NCBI RefSeq assembly: GCF_030010625.1
Contig: NZ_JASCXN010000027.1
Span: 55,551-119,550, forward strand
Length of the DNA stretch: 64,000 bases
From: Streptomyces sp. CC208A
Lineage (GTDB): Bacteria; Actinomycetota; Actinomycetes; Streptomycetales; Streptomycetaceae
Reading direction: 5' to 3'
Part shown: positions 52,034-60,439 of the stretch, piece by piece
Layout: each line of letters starts with the position of its first letter
How positions within the stretch are numbered: position 1 is the first letter of the stretch
Translations under genes and position numbers: made by a program
The notes under the pieces: model-generated
Database searches by the model: none
Seen by the model: the letters and a program-made list of their open reading frames with translations, nothing else
What the model was told of the DNA's origin: nothing

Positions 52034-54013
52034 ATGACAACTGCGCCGACCGAGCCGACCGAGCCGCTCTGGCAGCCGGACGAGGAGCGCATCGCCCACG
52101 CCGCCGTCACCCGCTTCCAGGCGTGGGCCGCCGAACACCACGACGCCCCCGCCGACGGCGGGTACCCGGCCCTGCACCGCTGGTCCGTCGACGAGCTGGA
52201 GACCTTCTGGAAGGCCGTCGCCGAATGGTTCGACGTCCGCTTCTCCACCCCCTACGCGCGCGTGCTCGGCGACCGCTCGATGCCGGGCGCCGAATGGTTC
52301 CCCGGAGCCACCCTCAACTACGCCGAGCACGCCCTGCGCGCCGCCGCCGACCGGCCCCACGACACCGCGCTCCTCCACGTGGACGAGACCCACGAGCCGG
52401 CCCCGGTCACCTGGGCCGAGCTCCGCCGACAGGTCGGCTCGCTCGCCGCCGAGCTGCGCGCCCTCGGCGTCCGCCCCGGCGACCGCGTCAGCGGCTACCT
52501 GCCGAACATCCCCCAGGCCGTCGTCGCCCTGCTCGCCACCGCCGCCGTCGGCGCCGTCTGGACCTCCTGCGCCCCCGACTTCGGCGCCCGCTCCGTCCTC
52601 GACCGCTTCCAGCAGGTCGAACCGGTCGTCCTCTTCACCGTCGACGGCTACCGCTACGGCGGCAAGGAGCACGACCGCCGCGACACCGTCGCCGAGCTCC
52701 GCGCCGAACTCCCCACCCTCCGCGCCGTCGTCCACATCCCGCTCCTCGGCACCCCCGCCCCCGAGGGCGCCCTCGACTGGGCCGGCCTGGTCGCCGCCGA
52801 CGTGGAACCGGTCTTCGAGCAGGTGCCGTTCGCCCACCCCCTGTGGGTCCTGTACTCCTCCGGCACCACCGGCCTGCCGAAGGCCATCGTCCAGTCCCAG
52901 GGCGGCATCCTGATCGAGCACCTCAAGCAGCTGGGCCTCCACTGCGACCTGGGCCCCGAGGACGTCTTCTTCTGGTACACGTCCACCGGCTGGATGATGT
53001 GGAACTTCCTCGTCTCCGGCCTCCTCACCGGCACCACCGTCGTCCTGTACGACGGCAGCCCCGGCTACCCCGACACCGCCGCCCAGTGGCGCGTCGCCGA
53101 ACGCACCGGCGCCACCCTGTACGGCACCTCCGCCGCCTACGTGATGGCCTGCGCCAAGGCCGACGTCCACCCCGGCCGCGACTTCGACCTGTCCGCGGTG
53201 AAGTGCGTCGCCACCACCGGCTCCCCGCTGCCGCCCGACGGCTTCCGCTGGCTCCACGACGAGGTCCGCGAGGACCTGTGGATCGCCAGCGTCAGCGGCG
53301 GCACCGACGTCTGCTCCTGCTTCGCAGGAGCCGTCCCCACCCTGCCCGTCCACATCGGCGAGCTCCAGGCCGCGGGCCTCGGCACCGACCTCCAGTCCTG
53401 GGACCCGTCCGGCAAGCCGGTCATCGGCGAGGTCGGTGAACTCGTCGTCACCAACCCCATGCCGTCCATGCCGATCCACTTCTGGAACGACCCCGACGGC
53501 AGCCGCTACCGCGACAGCTACTTCGAGATGTTCCCCGGCGTGTGGCGGCACGGCGACTGGATCACGATCACCGACCGCGGCTCGGTCGTCATCCACGGCC
53601 GCTCCGACTCCACCCTCAACCGCCAGGGCGTGCGCATGGGCAGCGCCGACATCTACGAGGCGGTGGAGCGGCTCCCCGAGATCAGGGAAGCCCTCGTCAT
53701 CGGCCTGGAGGAGCCGGACGGCGGCTACTGGATGCCGCTCTTCGTCCACCTCGCCGAGGGCGCGAGCCTCGACGACGAGCTGACCGACAGGATCAGGCGC
53801 ACGATCCGCGCCGAACTGTCGCCCCGCCACGTCCCCGACGAGATCATCGAGGTCCCCGGCGTCCCGCACACCCTCACCGGCAAGCGCATCGAGGTCCCGG
53901 TCAAGCGACTCCTCCAGGGCACCCCCCTGGAGAAGGCCGTCAACCCGGGCTCGGTCGACAACCTCGACCTGCTGCGCTTCTACGAGTCCCTCGCGGCCGC
54001 CCGCCGGGGCTGA
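52034..54013 (+). CDS. acsA: Acetoacetate-CoA ligase
   Basis: A 659-residue ANL-superfamily enzyme. The AMP-binding P-loop is YSSGTTGLPKAIVQSQGG. Other marks are ISGGTDVCSCFAGAVPTLPVHIGELQA, the adenylate motif in MFPGVWRHGDWITITDRGSVVIHGRSDSTLNRQGVRMGS, and the catalytic Lys in PHTLTGKRIEVPVKRLL. It makes acetoacetyl-CoA from acetoacetate, ATP and CoA. Length and motif set are those of AACS, longer than acetyl-CoA synthetase only in part. ATG at 52034 follows AGGGAGCC. A strong terminator follows. Confidence 0.9.
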   Translation: MTTAPTEPTEPLWQPDEERIAHAAVTRFQAWAAEHHDAPADGGYPALHRWSVDELETFWKAVAEWFDVRFSTPYARVLGDRSMPGAEWFPGATLNYAEHALRAAADRPHDTALLHVDETHEPAPVTWAELRRQVGSLAAELRALGVRPGDRVSGYLPNIPQAVVALLATAAVGAVWTSCAPDFGARSVLDRFQQVEPVVLFTVDGYRYGGKEHDRRDTVAELRAELPTLRAVVHIPLLGTPAPEGALDWAGLVAADVEPVFEQVPFAHPLWVLYSSGTTGLPKAIVQSQGGILIEHLKQLGLHCDLGPEDVFFWYTSTGWMMWNFLVSGLLTGTTVVLYDGSPGYPDTAAQWRVAERTGATLYGTSAAYVMACAKADVHPGRDFDLSAVKCVATTGSPLPPDGFRWLHDEVREDLWIASVSGGTDVCSCFAGAVPTLPVHIGELQAAGLGTDLQSWDPSGKPVIGEVGELVVTNPMPSMPIHFWNDPDGSRYRDSYFEMFPGVWRHGDWITITDRGSVVIHGRSDSTLNRQGVRMGSADIYEAVERLPEIREALVIGLEEPDGGYWMPLFVHLAEGASLDDELTDRIRRTIRAELSPRHVPDEIIEVPGVPHTLTGKRIEVPVKRLLQGTPLEKAVNPGSVDNLDLLRFYESLAAARRG

Positions 54014-54021
54014 CGCACGGA

Positions 54022-54050
54022 AAGGGGCGCCCCGCGTGGGGGCGCCCCTT
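54022..54050. terminator. Terminator between acsA and the sigma operon
   Basis: Perfect 12-bp arms (AAGGGGCGCCCC) with a 5-nt GCGTG loop, 8 bp past the acsA stop. The complementary strand serves the convergent CU044_5270-family gene. Confidence 0.75.
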
Positions 54051-54064
54051 CACGACGGACCGGC

Positions 54065-55090
54065 TCAGCCGGGCAGCTGACCGGCCCGCCCCACCGCCGC
54101 CTTCCTGAGCACGGCCGTCTCGCTCAGGACCGTCCCGGCCGGCCCGGCGTCCGAGGCCGCGACGAGCACGGTCCGCTCTCCGAGGAACGCCGAGGTCGCC
54201 CGGTCGAAGACCCACTGGGTCCGCTCCCCGCCCGCCGTACGGGCCACGGCGACGCCTTCCCGGCCCGCCGCGTCCCGCGCCGACGGCACCACCACGACCC
54301 CCGGGATCCGCGCGGCCGCCTCGAACAGCGCGGCCGTCACCCGCGGCGGCGCCCACGTCTCGGCCAGCAGCGTCCCGACCGCCGTGAACGCCCGCTGGTC
54401 CGCGTCCCCGCCGCCGGTACGGGTCTGCTCCCGCACCAGCCGCAGCAGCGCCTCGGGCTCGGTCGGCAGCCCCGCCACGAAGGCGTGCGTCGGAGCGGTC
54501 ACGGACGGTTCCTCCGGTTCCGGCACCGTCCGCCGGGGTTCGGCGCCCCGGTGGTCCAGCTCGTACACGGGCAGCCGCGGCGCCAGCTCCTGGTCGGCGG
54601 CCCCCTCCTCCCGCAGCAGCCCGGCCCGGCTCCCGTCCGCGGACAGCCACACCTGCCGCCGGTGTACGGGCTCCACCACGGTCGGCCCGCCGCCCGCCGG
54701 ACGCCCGGCCCGGGCGACCAGGCTCTCCACGTACACGAACTGCTCCGGCCGCGCGTCCGGCGCGGGCGCGGCCGCAGCGGCGAGCGCCGCCCGGGACAGC
54801 ACCGCGGAAGCCCCCTCAGCCCGCACCACAGGCCGCTGCTCACGCGGCTCCGGGGGAGCGGCGACCAGCACCGCTCCGGCCGCCACACCGCACACCAGGG
54901 CGGGCACCGCGAACCGCACGGCCCGCCGGGTCCACCACACCGCAGGCCGTGCGGGCCGCGCCGAGGCCAGCAGGGCCCGCCGCAGCTCCCGCTCCCGCTC
55001 CGGCCCGAACTCCGGTACGGGAGGCGGCGGCAGCAACTCCGTCAGTTCGGCGCGCAGCGCGTCCTGGGGACGAGGATCGATGTCGTTCAT
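54065..55090 (-). CDS. CU044_5270 family protein, putative anti-sigma/cofactor of ECF
   Basis: A 341-residue protein. The N-terminal ~60 residues are acidic/Pro-rich with LRAELTELLPPPP; a single membrane helix follows (AVRFAVPALVCGVAAGAVLVAAPP), and the large C-terminal domain is extracytoplasmic, with FVYVESLVARAGR, QVWLSADGSRAGLLRE and TQWVFDRATSAFLGERTVL. This is the CU044_5270 family, commonly encoded directly after an ECF sigma factor, suggesting a role in the same signal pathway. ATG at 55090 overlaps the sigma stop (ATGA). Confidence 0.8.
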   Translation of the reverse strand: MNDIDPRPQDALRAELTELLPPPPVPEFGPERERELRRALLASARPARPAVWWTRRAVRFAVPALVCGVAAGAVLVAAPPEPREQRPVVRAEGASAVLSRAALAAAAAPAPDARPEQFVYVESLVARAGRPAGGGPTVVEPVHRRQVWLSADGSRAGLLREEGAADQELAPRLPVYELDHRGAEPRRTVPEPEEPSVTAPTHAFVAGLPTEPEALLRLVREQTRTGGGDADQRAFTAVGTLLAETWAPPRVTAALFEAAARIPGVVVVPSARDAAGREGVAVARTAGGERTQWVFDRATSAFLGERTVLVAASDAGPAGTVLSETAVLRKAAVGRAGQLPG

Positions 55091-55818
55091 GCCGGCTTCT
55101 CCGGGGAGGTCGGGGGGACGAGTACGGTACGGCCCGTGCTCACGGGCGGGGAGGGGAAGAGGCCGGCGACGGGGGAGGACCGGTGACCGGACCGGGAGCC
55201 GACAGGAGCACCGCCCCCTGCACCGCCCCCCGCGTCAGCACCGGTTGTACGTCGGCCTCGGCCGCGCCGCTCGGCCCGCAGCTCCGCGTCGGCGAGCGCC
55301 CGCAGCCGCTCCCGGGCCCGCGAGAGCCGGGAACGCACCGTCCCGACGGGGACGCCCAGCGCCTCGCCCGCGGTCACGTAGTCGAGGCCGGCCCACACGA
55401 CGAGCGCGAAGACCTCCCGCTCCCGGCGCCGGAGCCGCCCGAGGGCGGCCCGCGCGGCCCGCAGCCGCTCCTCGTCGGCGAGCCGCGCGGCCACCGCGTC
55501 GCTGAAGTCCGGCAGCACTCCCGTGTCGGGCATCCTGGCCAGCGCCGCGTCCCGCCTCCGCGCCTCCCGCGCGGCACCGCGCAGGACGTTGGTCGCGATG
55601 CCGAGCAGCCACGGCCTCAGACTCCCGCCCTCGGCCCGTACCCTGCCCCGGCAGCGCCACGCCTCCAGGAAGGTCGCGGACACCACGTCCTCGGCCGCGG
55701 CCCGGTCACCGCACATCCGGTACGCGTATTGGAAGAGCACACGCGCGTGTGCGTCGTACGCGTCGCCGAGCGCCGAGGGATCCCCGGCCCGGAAACGCTC
55801 TCTCATCTCTGCTTCCAC
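55087..55818 (-). CDS. ECF sigma factor
   Basis: About 243 residues from GTG 55818 (or 239 from ATG 55806). Region 2 has LFQYAYRMCGDRAAAEDVVSATFLEAWRCRGRV and SLRPWLLGIATNVLRGAAREARRR. Region 4 has LRRREREVFALVVWAGLDYVTAGEALGVPVGTVRSRLSRARERLRAL. Compared with classic ECF proteins, it has a long Gly/Pro/Arg-rich C-terminal tail of ~55 residues. GTG 55818 is favoured because the promoter spacing implies a leaderless message starting there; ATG 55806 has a GGAAG ribosome site and is the conventional alternative. Forms an operon with the CU044_5270 gene. Confidence 0.82.
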   Translation of the reverse strand: MEAEMRERFRAGDPSALGDAYDAHARVLFQYAYRMCGDRAAAEDVVSATFLEAWRCRGRVRAEGGSLRPWLLGIATNVLRGAAREARRRDAALARMPDTGVLPDFSDAVAARLADEERLRAARAALGRLRRREREVFALVVWAGLDYVTAGEALGVPVGTVRSRLSRARERLRALADAELRAERRGRGRRTTGADAGGGAGGGAPVGSRSGHRSSPVAGLFPSPPVSTGRTVLVPPTSPEKPA

Positions 55819-55821
55819 ACC

Positions 55822-55858
55822 GGGTACTGACCGCCGGTTCGCCCGGGTTCCCGTGACC
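55822..55858 (-). promoter_or_regulatory. ECF-type promoter of the sigma operon
   Basis: Minus strand: GGTCACGGGAAC (55858-55847) as -35, 17 bp, then CAGTACCC (55829-55822) as -10. The first base of GGGAAC is 34 nt before GTG 55818. It is matched base for base in layout by the plus-strand promoter at 55900, so autoregulation by this sigma factor is likely. Confidence 0.65.
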
Positions 55859-55899
55859 CGCACCACACCGCCCGCCCGCCGAGCACCCTCTGTGGCCCA

Positions 55900-55936
55900 G
55901 GTCACGGGAACTCCGCCCGCTCCGGGGCCAGTTCCC
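55900..55936 (+). promoter_or_regulatory. Matching ECF-type promoter of the heptad-repeat gene
   Basis: Plus strand: GGTCACGGGAAC (55900-55911), 17 bp, then CAGTTCCC (55929-55936). GGGAAC begins 34 nt before ATG 55940, exactly as in the divergent promoter. With the transcript starting at or near the ATG, the message would be leaderless, fitting the lack of a Shine-Dalgarno sequence. Confidence 0.65.
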
Positions 55937-55939
55937 TGC

Positions 55940-57679
55940 ATGAACGAAACACCGACGACCGGATCCGATATCCGACCCACCGGATCCAGGATCCAGAACA
56001 CCGCACCCGAGCTCCACACGACCGGATCCAAGATCCAGTACACCGGATCCAGGATCCAGAAGATCGGATCCACGACCCACCATCCTGGATCCACGTCCCC
56101 GAACACCGGATCCAGGATCCGGCCCACCCTCCGCCCCCTCGCCCTCACCGCCGCCCTCGCGGCCACAGCCTTCACCTTCCCGCCCGCCACCGCCCTGGCC
56201 GCCCCCGCCCAGGACGGGACGGTCACCCTCACCATCCGCCACCTGGACCGCTCCGGCGCCGACGCCTCCGCGTACACGACCCACGTCACCGGCGTCTCCG
56301 GCCCTGGCGCCGACGTCCGGGAACAGCCCCACGATCCCTCCGGCACCGTTACCCTGCGCCTGCCCAAGGGCCGTTACCTCCTCGACTCGACGCTGGAGGC
56401 GCCGAGCGAGGGCTCCGGCACGGACTGGATCGTCCAGCCCCGGCTCGACCTCGACCACGACACGACCGTCACCGTCGACGCCCGCACCACGGCCCCCGTC
56501 GACGTCCGCCCGCCCGAGGACGGCGCCCGGCCCCGGCACGCCGTCTCGTTCGTCGAGGTCAACCACGGCGGAGCGACCCGCTCCGCGAACCTGATCTCCT
56601 CGGCGACGGGCCTCCGCGTGGCCCACCTCGGCCCCGCCGCCGAGCCCGGCTCCGTCACGGCGTGGGTCGACAGCTACTGGAGCGGTGCGCGGGCCGACTA
56701 CGGCCTCGGCTACCGCTTCACCTCCGACCGCGCCCTCACCGGCCTCGTCCGCAAGCCCGCCCCCGCCGACCTGGCGACCCTCCGGGTCCGCGCCGCCGAC
56801 CGGGACGGCACCGGAGGCACCGGCTTCGTCTCGTTCCAGCCTTCCGAGGGCACCTCCGCCGGCCTCACGACCCCCGTGACCCGCCCGGGCATCGCGACCT
56901 TCCTCGTGACCCCCGAACGCGGCCGCTGGGACCTCGGGTACACCGCCCCCGGCACCGCGGGAGCACCTCCCAACCAGTACGAGGAGTCCGACGTACCGGT
57001 CCGCGCCGGCGCGTCCACCACCCACACCTTCGACAACGCCGTCCTCGGCCCCGCGCTCGACCCGTCCGCCGACGCGCCGCCCGCCGGCGTCCGCGACGGC
57101 GACCGGCTCTCCCTCGACCTCCCGCTGCTCGCCGACGGCGACGGCCACGCCCCCTCCGCGCCGGCCTTCCGCTCGGCCACCACCACCCTCCACCGCGACG
57201 GCGTCCTCGTCGGCACCCACCGGGGCGACCCGGGCCGGGCCTCCTTCACGCTCGACGCCCCCGACCGGGCCCGTTACCGCCTCACCGCCACGGCCCTCCA
57301 CGGCACCGGCACGCGCGCGGGGCGCACCACCGCCGTCTGGACCTTCGACTCCGCCGCGACCACGGCCCCGACCGCGCTCCCGCTGAGCGTCGTCCGCTTC
57401 ACCCCGCCGCTCGCCCTCGACGGCACCGCCCCCGCCGGCACGGACCTCCGTGTCCCGGTCACGGTCCAGGGGCCGGCCGCGGGCGCGGGCCTCCGCTCGC
57501 TCCGCGTCCAGGTCTCCGCCGACGGCGGCACCACCTGGGCCGCCGTTCCGGTCGTGGACGGCGCCGTCGTGATCCGCAACCCCGCCCAGGGCCGTACGGT
57601 CTCGCTCCGCGCCACCCTCACCGACACCGAGGGCAACACCCTCGACCAGACCCTCGGCCACGCCTACCGCACCCGCTGA
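55940..57679 (+). CDS. Exported protein with N-terminal heptad repeats
   Basis: A 579-residue protein. Residues 7-62 are eight tandem heptads of the TGSRIQN type (TGSDIRP, TGSRIQN, TAPELHT, TGSKIQY, TGSRIQK and so on), then a hydrophobic signal (LALTAALAATAFTF) and AAPAQDG cleavage-like site at about 62-95. The mature part is beta-rich (HLDRSGADASAY, RLPKGRYLLDSTLE) and resembles C-terminal domains of some secreted peptidases; no catalytic motif is visible. The only in-frame ATG/GTG/TTG before the signal is ATG 55940, so the repeats are translated. Promoter is the ECF-type site at 55900. Confidence 0.7.
   Translation: MNETPTTGSDIRPTGSRIQNTAPELHTTGSKIQYTGSRIQKIGSTTHHPGSTSPNTGSRIRPTLRPLALTAALAATAFTFPPATALAAPAQDGTVTLTIRHLDRSGADASAYTTHVTGVSGPGADVREQPHDPSGTVTLRLPKGRYLLDSTLEAPSEGSGTDWIVQPRLDLDHDTTVTVDARTTAPVDVRPPEDGARPRHAVSFVEVNHGGATRSANLISSATGLRVAHLGPAAEPGSVTAWVDSYWSGARADYGLGYRFTSDRALTGLVRKPAPADLATLRVRAADRDGTGGTGFVSFQPSEGTSAGLTTPVTRPGIATFLVTPERGRWDLGYTAPGTAGAPPNQYEESDVPVRAGASTTHTFDNAVLGPALDPSADAPPAGVRDGDRLSLDLPLLADGDGHAPSAPAFRSATTTLHRDGVLVGTHRGDPGRASFTLDAPDRARYRLTATALHGTGTRAGRTTAVWTFDSAATTAPTALPLSVVRFTPPLALDGTAPAGTDLRVPVTVQGPAAGAGLRSLRVQVSADGGTTWAAVPVVDGAVVIRNPAQGRTVSLRATLTDTEGNTLDQTLGHAYRTR
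55958..56125 (+). repeat. Eight 21-bp units (GGATCC-rich)
   Basis: A tandem array of 21-bp units, most starting ACCGGATCCAGGATCC or close to it, in perfect register with codons. The units vary by substitution but never by length, which points to selection for the reading frame. On the other strand it reads as repeated GGATCC-containing direct repeats in the sigma intergenic flank. Confidence 0.8.
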
Positions 57680-57698
57680 TCCCGCCCCACGCGCGTGT

Positions 57699-57741
57699 GG
57701 GTCCGCCGCCCGGCCGCCTCCCCGGCCCGGGCGGCGGACCC
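57699..57741. terminator. Terminator between heptad gene and MocR gene
   Basis: Perfect 15-bp arms (GGGTCCGCCGCCCGG and complement) with a 13-nt loop, 20 bp past the heptad gene stop and 10 bp before the end of the convergent MocR gene. Confidence 0.7.
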
Positions 57742-57751
57742 GTGCCGCCTC

Positions 57752-59071
57752 TCAACCCCCGTACGTCGCCTGCGCGTCCCCCAGGACCCGCGCGAAGTCC
57801 GCCGCCAGTCGCTCCGCCGCCTCTGGCGGAAGCACGGACGCCGTGATCCGTACGGCGGGCGGCGCGGCGATCCGGAACCGGGTGCCCGCCGCGACCCACC
57901 AGCCGTGCGTCCGCAGCCCGTTGACCACCGCCGACTCGTCCCGCACCGGCACCCACACGTTCAGCCCCCCGGCGCCGACCGCGCGGATGCCGCGCGCGCC
58001 GAGGGCGTCGATCAGAGCCCGCCTCCGCTCGGTGTACGCGGCCTCCCCCCGCGCCACAAGGCGTGCCACCTCCGGATCGGAGAGCAGCCCCACGACGATC
58101 TCCTGGAGCACATGGCTGACCCAGCCGGAGGTCATCAGCATCCGGCCGTCGTGCCGGGCCAGCGTCACCGCGTCACCGGTCAGCCCGGCCCACCGCAGGT
58201 CCACCCCCAGCCGCTTCGAGACCGTGCGCACCTGCGCCCAGCGGGCCGGCCCCAGTGAGCCGAGGGTGACCGGCGGGGGGCCGTCGAGCTCGGCGAGGTA
58301 GTCGTCCTCGATCACGAGGACCTCGGGGAACTCCCGGAGCAGCGCGCCCAGTTCGTCTCGTCGTCCGGGCGAGAGCGCGGCCCCGGTCGGGCACTGCGCG
58401 CGCGGACTGAGGACGACCGCCCTGACCCCGGCCCGCAGCGCCGCCCGCAGGGCGTCCGGCGTGATCCCCTCGCCGTCGACGGCGACCGGCACCATCCGCA
58501 GCCCCAGAGCGGGCACCAGGTCGAGGAGGTGATGGAAGCCGGGGTCCTCGACCGCCACGGCGTCCCCCGGTCTCAACTCCACCGAGAGCAACCGGGCGAT
58601 GCAGTCGAGCGCCCCGTGCGCGAAGGTCACCCCCTCCGCCGGCACGCCGTCCCGCCGGAACCACGCCCGGGTCAGCTCCTCCAGGGCCGCCAGCCGGGGC
58701 GCGGCCCGGTGCGAGCCGTAGACGGGCCGCCTCTCGCCCTGCGGGTGGAGCACCGGCAGGAAGGCGGGATCGGGCAGGCCGCTCGACAGGTCCGTCAGCC
58801 CCTCCGGTATCCGGGGAGGGCGCCGGGACGCCACCGAGGGCGCCTCCGCCACGACCGTGCCGCCCCGCCCGCGCGTCACCACGAGCCCGCGCCCGCGCAG
58901 CTCCTTGTACGCGGTCGCCACCGTGCCCGGGCTCACCCCCAGGTCGTCCGCGAGCTTCCGTACGGGAGGCAGCGCGTCGCCCGGCGCGAGTTCGCCCTCG
59001 GTCACGCCGCGTTCGACGGACGCGGCAATCCCCTTGGCCGTCGCCCCTTGGATCGAATATTGTGTCGCCAC
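57752..59071 (-). CDS. MocR-type GntR/aminotransferase regulator
   Basis: About 439 residues. The N-terminal winged helix (ALPPVRKLADDLGVSPGTVATAYKELRGRGLVVTRGRGG) is joined to an aminotransferase-like domain with VAVEDPGFHHLLDLVPALG, LSPRAQCPTGAALSP and TVSKRLGVDLRWAGL holding the PLP Lys. It is a PLP-dependent regulator, here divergent from an MFS exporter. GTG at 59071 (MATQYSIQ when initiated) is favoured; a TTG at 59077 is another option. No Shine-Dalgarno is evident, so the message may be leaderless. Confidence 0.8.
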   Translation of the reverse strand: MATQYSIQGATAKGIAASVERGVTEGELAPGDALPPVRKLADDLGVSPGTVATAYKELRGRGLVVTRGRGGTVVAEAPSVASRRPPRIPEGLTDLSSGLPDPAFLPVLHPQGERRPVYGSHRAAPRLAALEELTRAWFRRDGVPAEGVTFAHGALDCIARLLSVELRPGDAVAVEDPGFHHLLDLVPALGLRMVPVAVDGEGITPDALRAALRAGVRAVVLSPRAQCPTGAALSPGRRDELGALLREFPEVLVIEDDYLAELDGPPPVTLGSLGPARWAQVRTVSKRLGVDLRWAGLTGDAVTLARHDGRMLMTSGWVSHVLQEIVVGLLSDPEVARLVARGEAAYTERRRALIDALGARGIRAVGAGGLNVWVPVRDESAVVNGLRTHGWWVAAGTRFRIAAPPAVRITASVLPPEAAERLAADFARVLGDAQATYGG

Positions 59072-59080
59072 ATTCAAAAG

Positions 59081-59096
59081 TATGTATCAGTACATA
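59081..59096. promoter_or_regulatory. Palindrome between MocR and MFS genes
   Basis: TATGTA-TCAG-TACATA, a 6-4-6 inverted repeat in an AT-rich island of an otherwise GC-rich 47-bp gap. It overlaps both divergent promoters by position, so it is a likely operator for the MocR protein. Confidence 0.5.
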
Positions 59097-59118
59097 ACTT
59101 GCGTCAAGGGGGAACCGC

Positions 59119-60402
59119 GTGAGCCGCCCGTCCTCGTGGCACCGCACCGCACTCGACCGCATCCCCGGAGGCCGCGACGGCCGCCGGATGCTCGTCGTCA
59201 GCATCATCGACAAGACGGGCACCGGCCTCTGGGCCGGCTGCACCGCCCTCTACTTCACCTACGTCTCCGGCCTGAGCCTCGCCCAGGTCGGCCTCCTCAT
59301 GACCGTCGCCGGCGGCGTCGGCACGGCGGGCGCCCCTCTCGCGGGTCTCCTCGCCGACCGCTTCCCCCTCGTACGCGTCATCGTCGCCACCCAGCTGATG
59401 CGCGGCATCACCCTCCTCGCTCTCCTGACCAGCGACCACTTCCTCCTCCTCACCCTCTACTCCGCGCTCGGAGCCCTCCCCGACCGCGCAGGCAGCGTCC
59501 TCATCAAGCTCTACGCCGCCCGCCAGGCCGGCCCCGACCGCGTCCGCTACCAGGCCATCCAGCGCACCACCGTCAACATCGGCTGGTCCATCGGAGGGCT
59601 CGGCGCCGCCGCCGCGCTCGCCACCGGCTCCACCCAGGCCTACACCTGGCTCCTCGTCGGCAACGTCCTCTCCTACCTGGCCATCGCCGCCCTCACCCTG
59701 CGCTGCACCGAACCCCCTGCCCCCTCCCGTACCGTCGCCACCTCGGCCGACGCCCCCCGGCACCGGCCCGCGAACCCCTGGCGCGACCGCACCTTCCTCG
59801 GCTACACCGCCACCGACGCGGCCCTCTACCTCGACGACACCATCCTCCAAGTGGCCATCCCCCTCTGGATCGTCCACGCCACCGACGCCCCCGTCGGCCT
59901 CGCTCCCCTCCTCCTCGTCCTCAACACCGTCCTCGTCGTCCTCTTCCAGGTCCCCCTCGCCCGCTTCGGCGCCACCACCCCCGCCGCCCGCCGCCTCCTC
60001 ATCCCCCTCTCCGGCCTCTTCGTCGTCGGCACCCTCGCCCTCGCGGCCTCCGCCGCCGGCGGCCGCACCCTCGCCATCACCGCCCTCACCGTCGCCGTCG
60101 TCGCCCTGACCTTCGCCGAGATCATCCACGCCACCTCCTCCTGGGAACTCTCGGTCGCCCTCGCACCCGCCGAGGCCCAGGGCGCCTACCTCGGCGTCCA
60201 CGGCCTCGCCCAGTCCGGCCAGCGCTTCGCCGGCCCCCTCCTCGTCACCGGAGTCATGACCGCCGGCCCCCTCGCCTGGCCCCTCCTCGGCCTCGTCCTC
60301 GTCGGAGCCGGAGCGGCCCAGCACCGACTCATCCGCGACCGCGTCCTCAAGCCCGCCCCACCCTCACTGTCAGTGCCCGCGATTACGCTGAGTGAGCACT
60401 GA
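59119..60402 (+). CDS. MFS transporter
   Basis: A 427-residue major facilitator with 11-12 hydrophobic segments. MFS marks include LAGLLADRFPLVRVIVATQLM (loop 2-3 motif) and ALGALPDRAGSVLIKLYAARQAGPDR. It is likely an exporter; substrate unknown. GTG at 59119 follows AAGGGGGA. The preceding palindrome and the divergent MocR regulator suggest substrate-responsive induction. The next gene starts 37 bp downstream on the same strand. Confidence 0.8.
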   Translation: MSRPSSWHRTALDRIPGGRDGRRMLVVSIIDKTGTGLWAGCTALYFTYVSGLSLAQVGLLMTVAGGVGTAGAPLAGLLADRFPLVRVIVATQLMRGITLLALLTSDHFLLLTLYSALGALPDRAGSVLIKLYAARQAGPDRVRYQAIQRTTVNIGWSIGGLGAAAALATGSTQAYTWLLVGNVLSYLAIAALTLRCTEPPAPSRTVATSADAPRHRPANPWRDRTFLGYTATDAALYLDDTILQVAIPLWIVHATDAPVGLAPLLLVLNTVLVVLFQVPLARFGATTPAARRLLIPLSGLFVVGTLALAASAAGGRTLAITALTVAVVALTFAEIIHATSSWELSVALAPAEAQGAYLGVHGLAQSGQRFAGPLLVTGVMTAGPLAWPLLGLVLVGAGAAQHRLIRDRVLKPAPPSLSVPAITLSEH

Positions 60403-60439
60403 TCGACGGTGATCAGACCACCGCACCCGAGGGGGAGCC

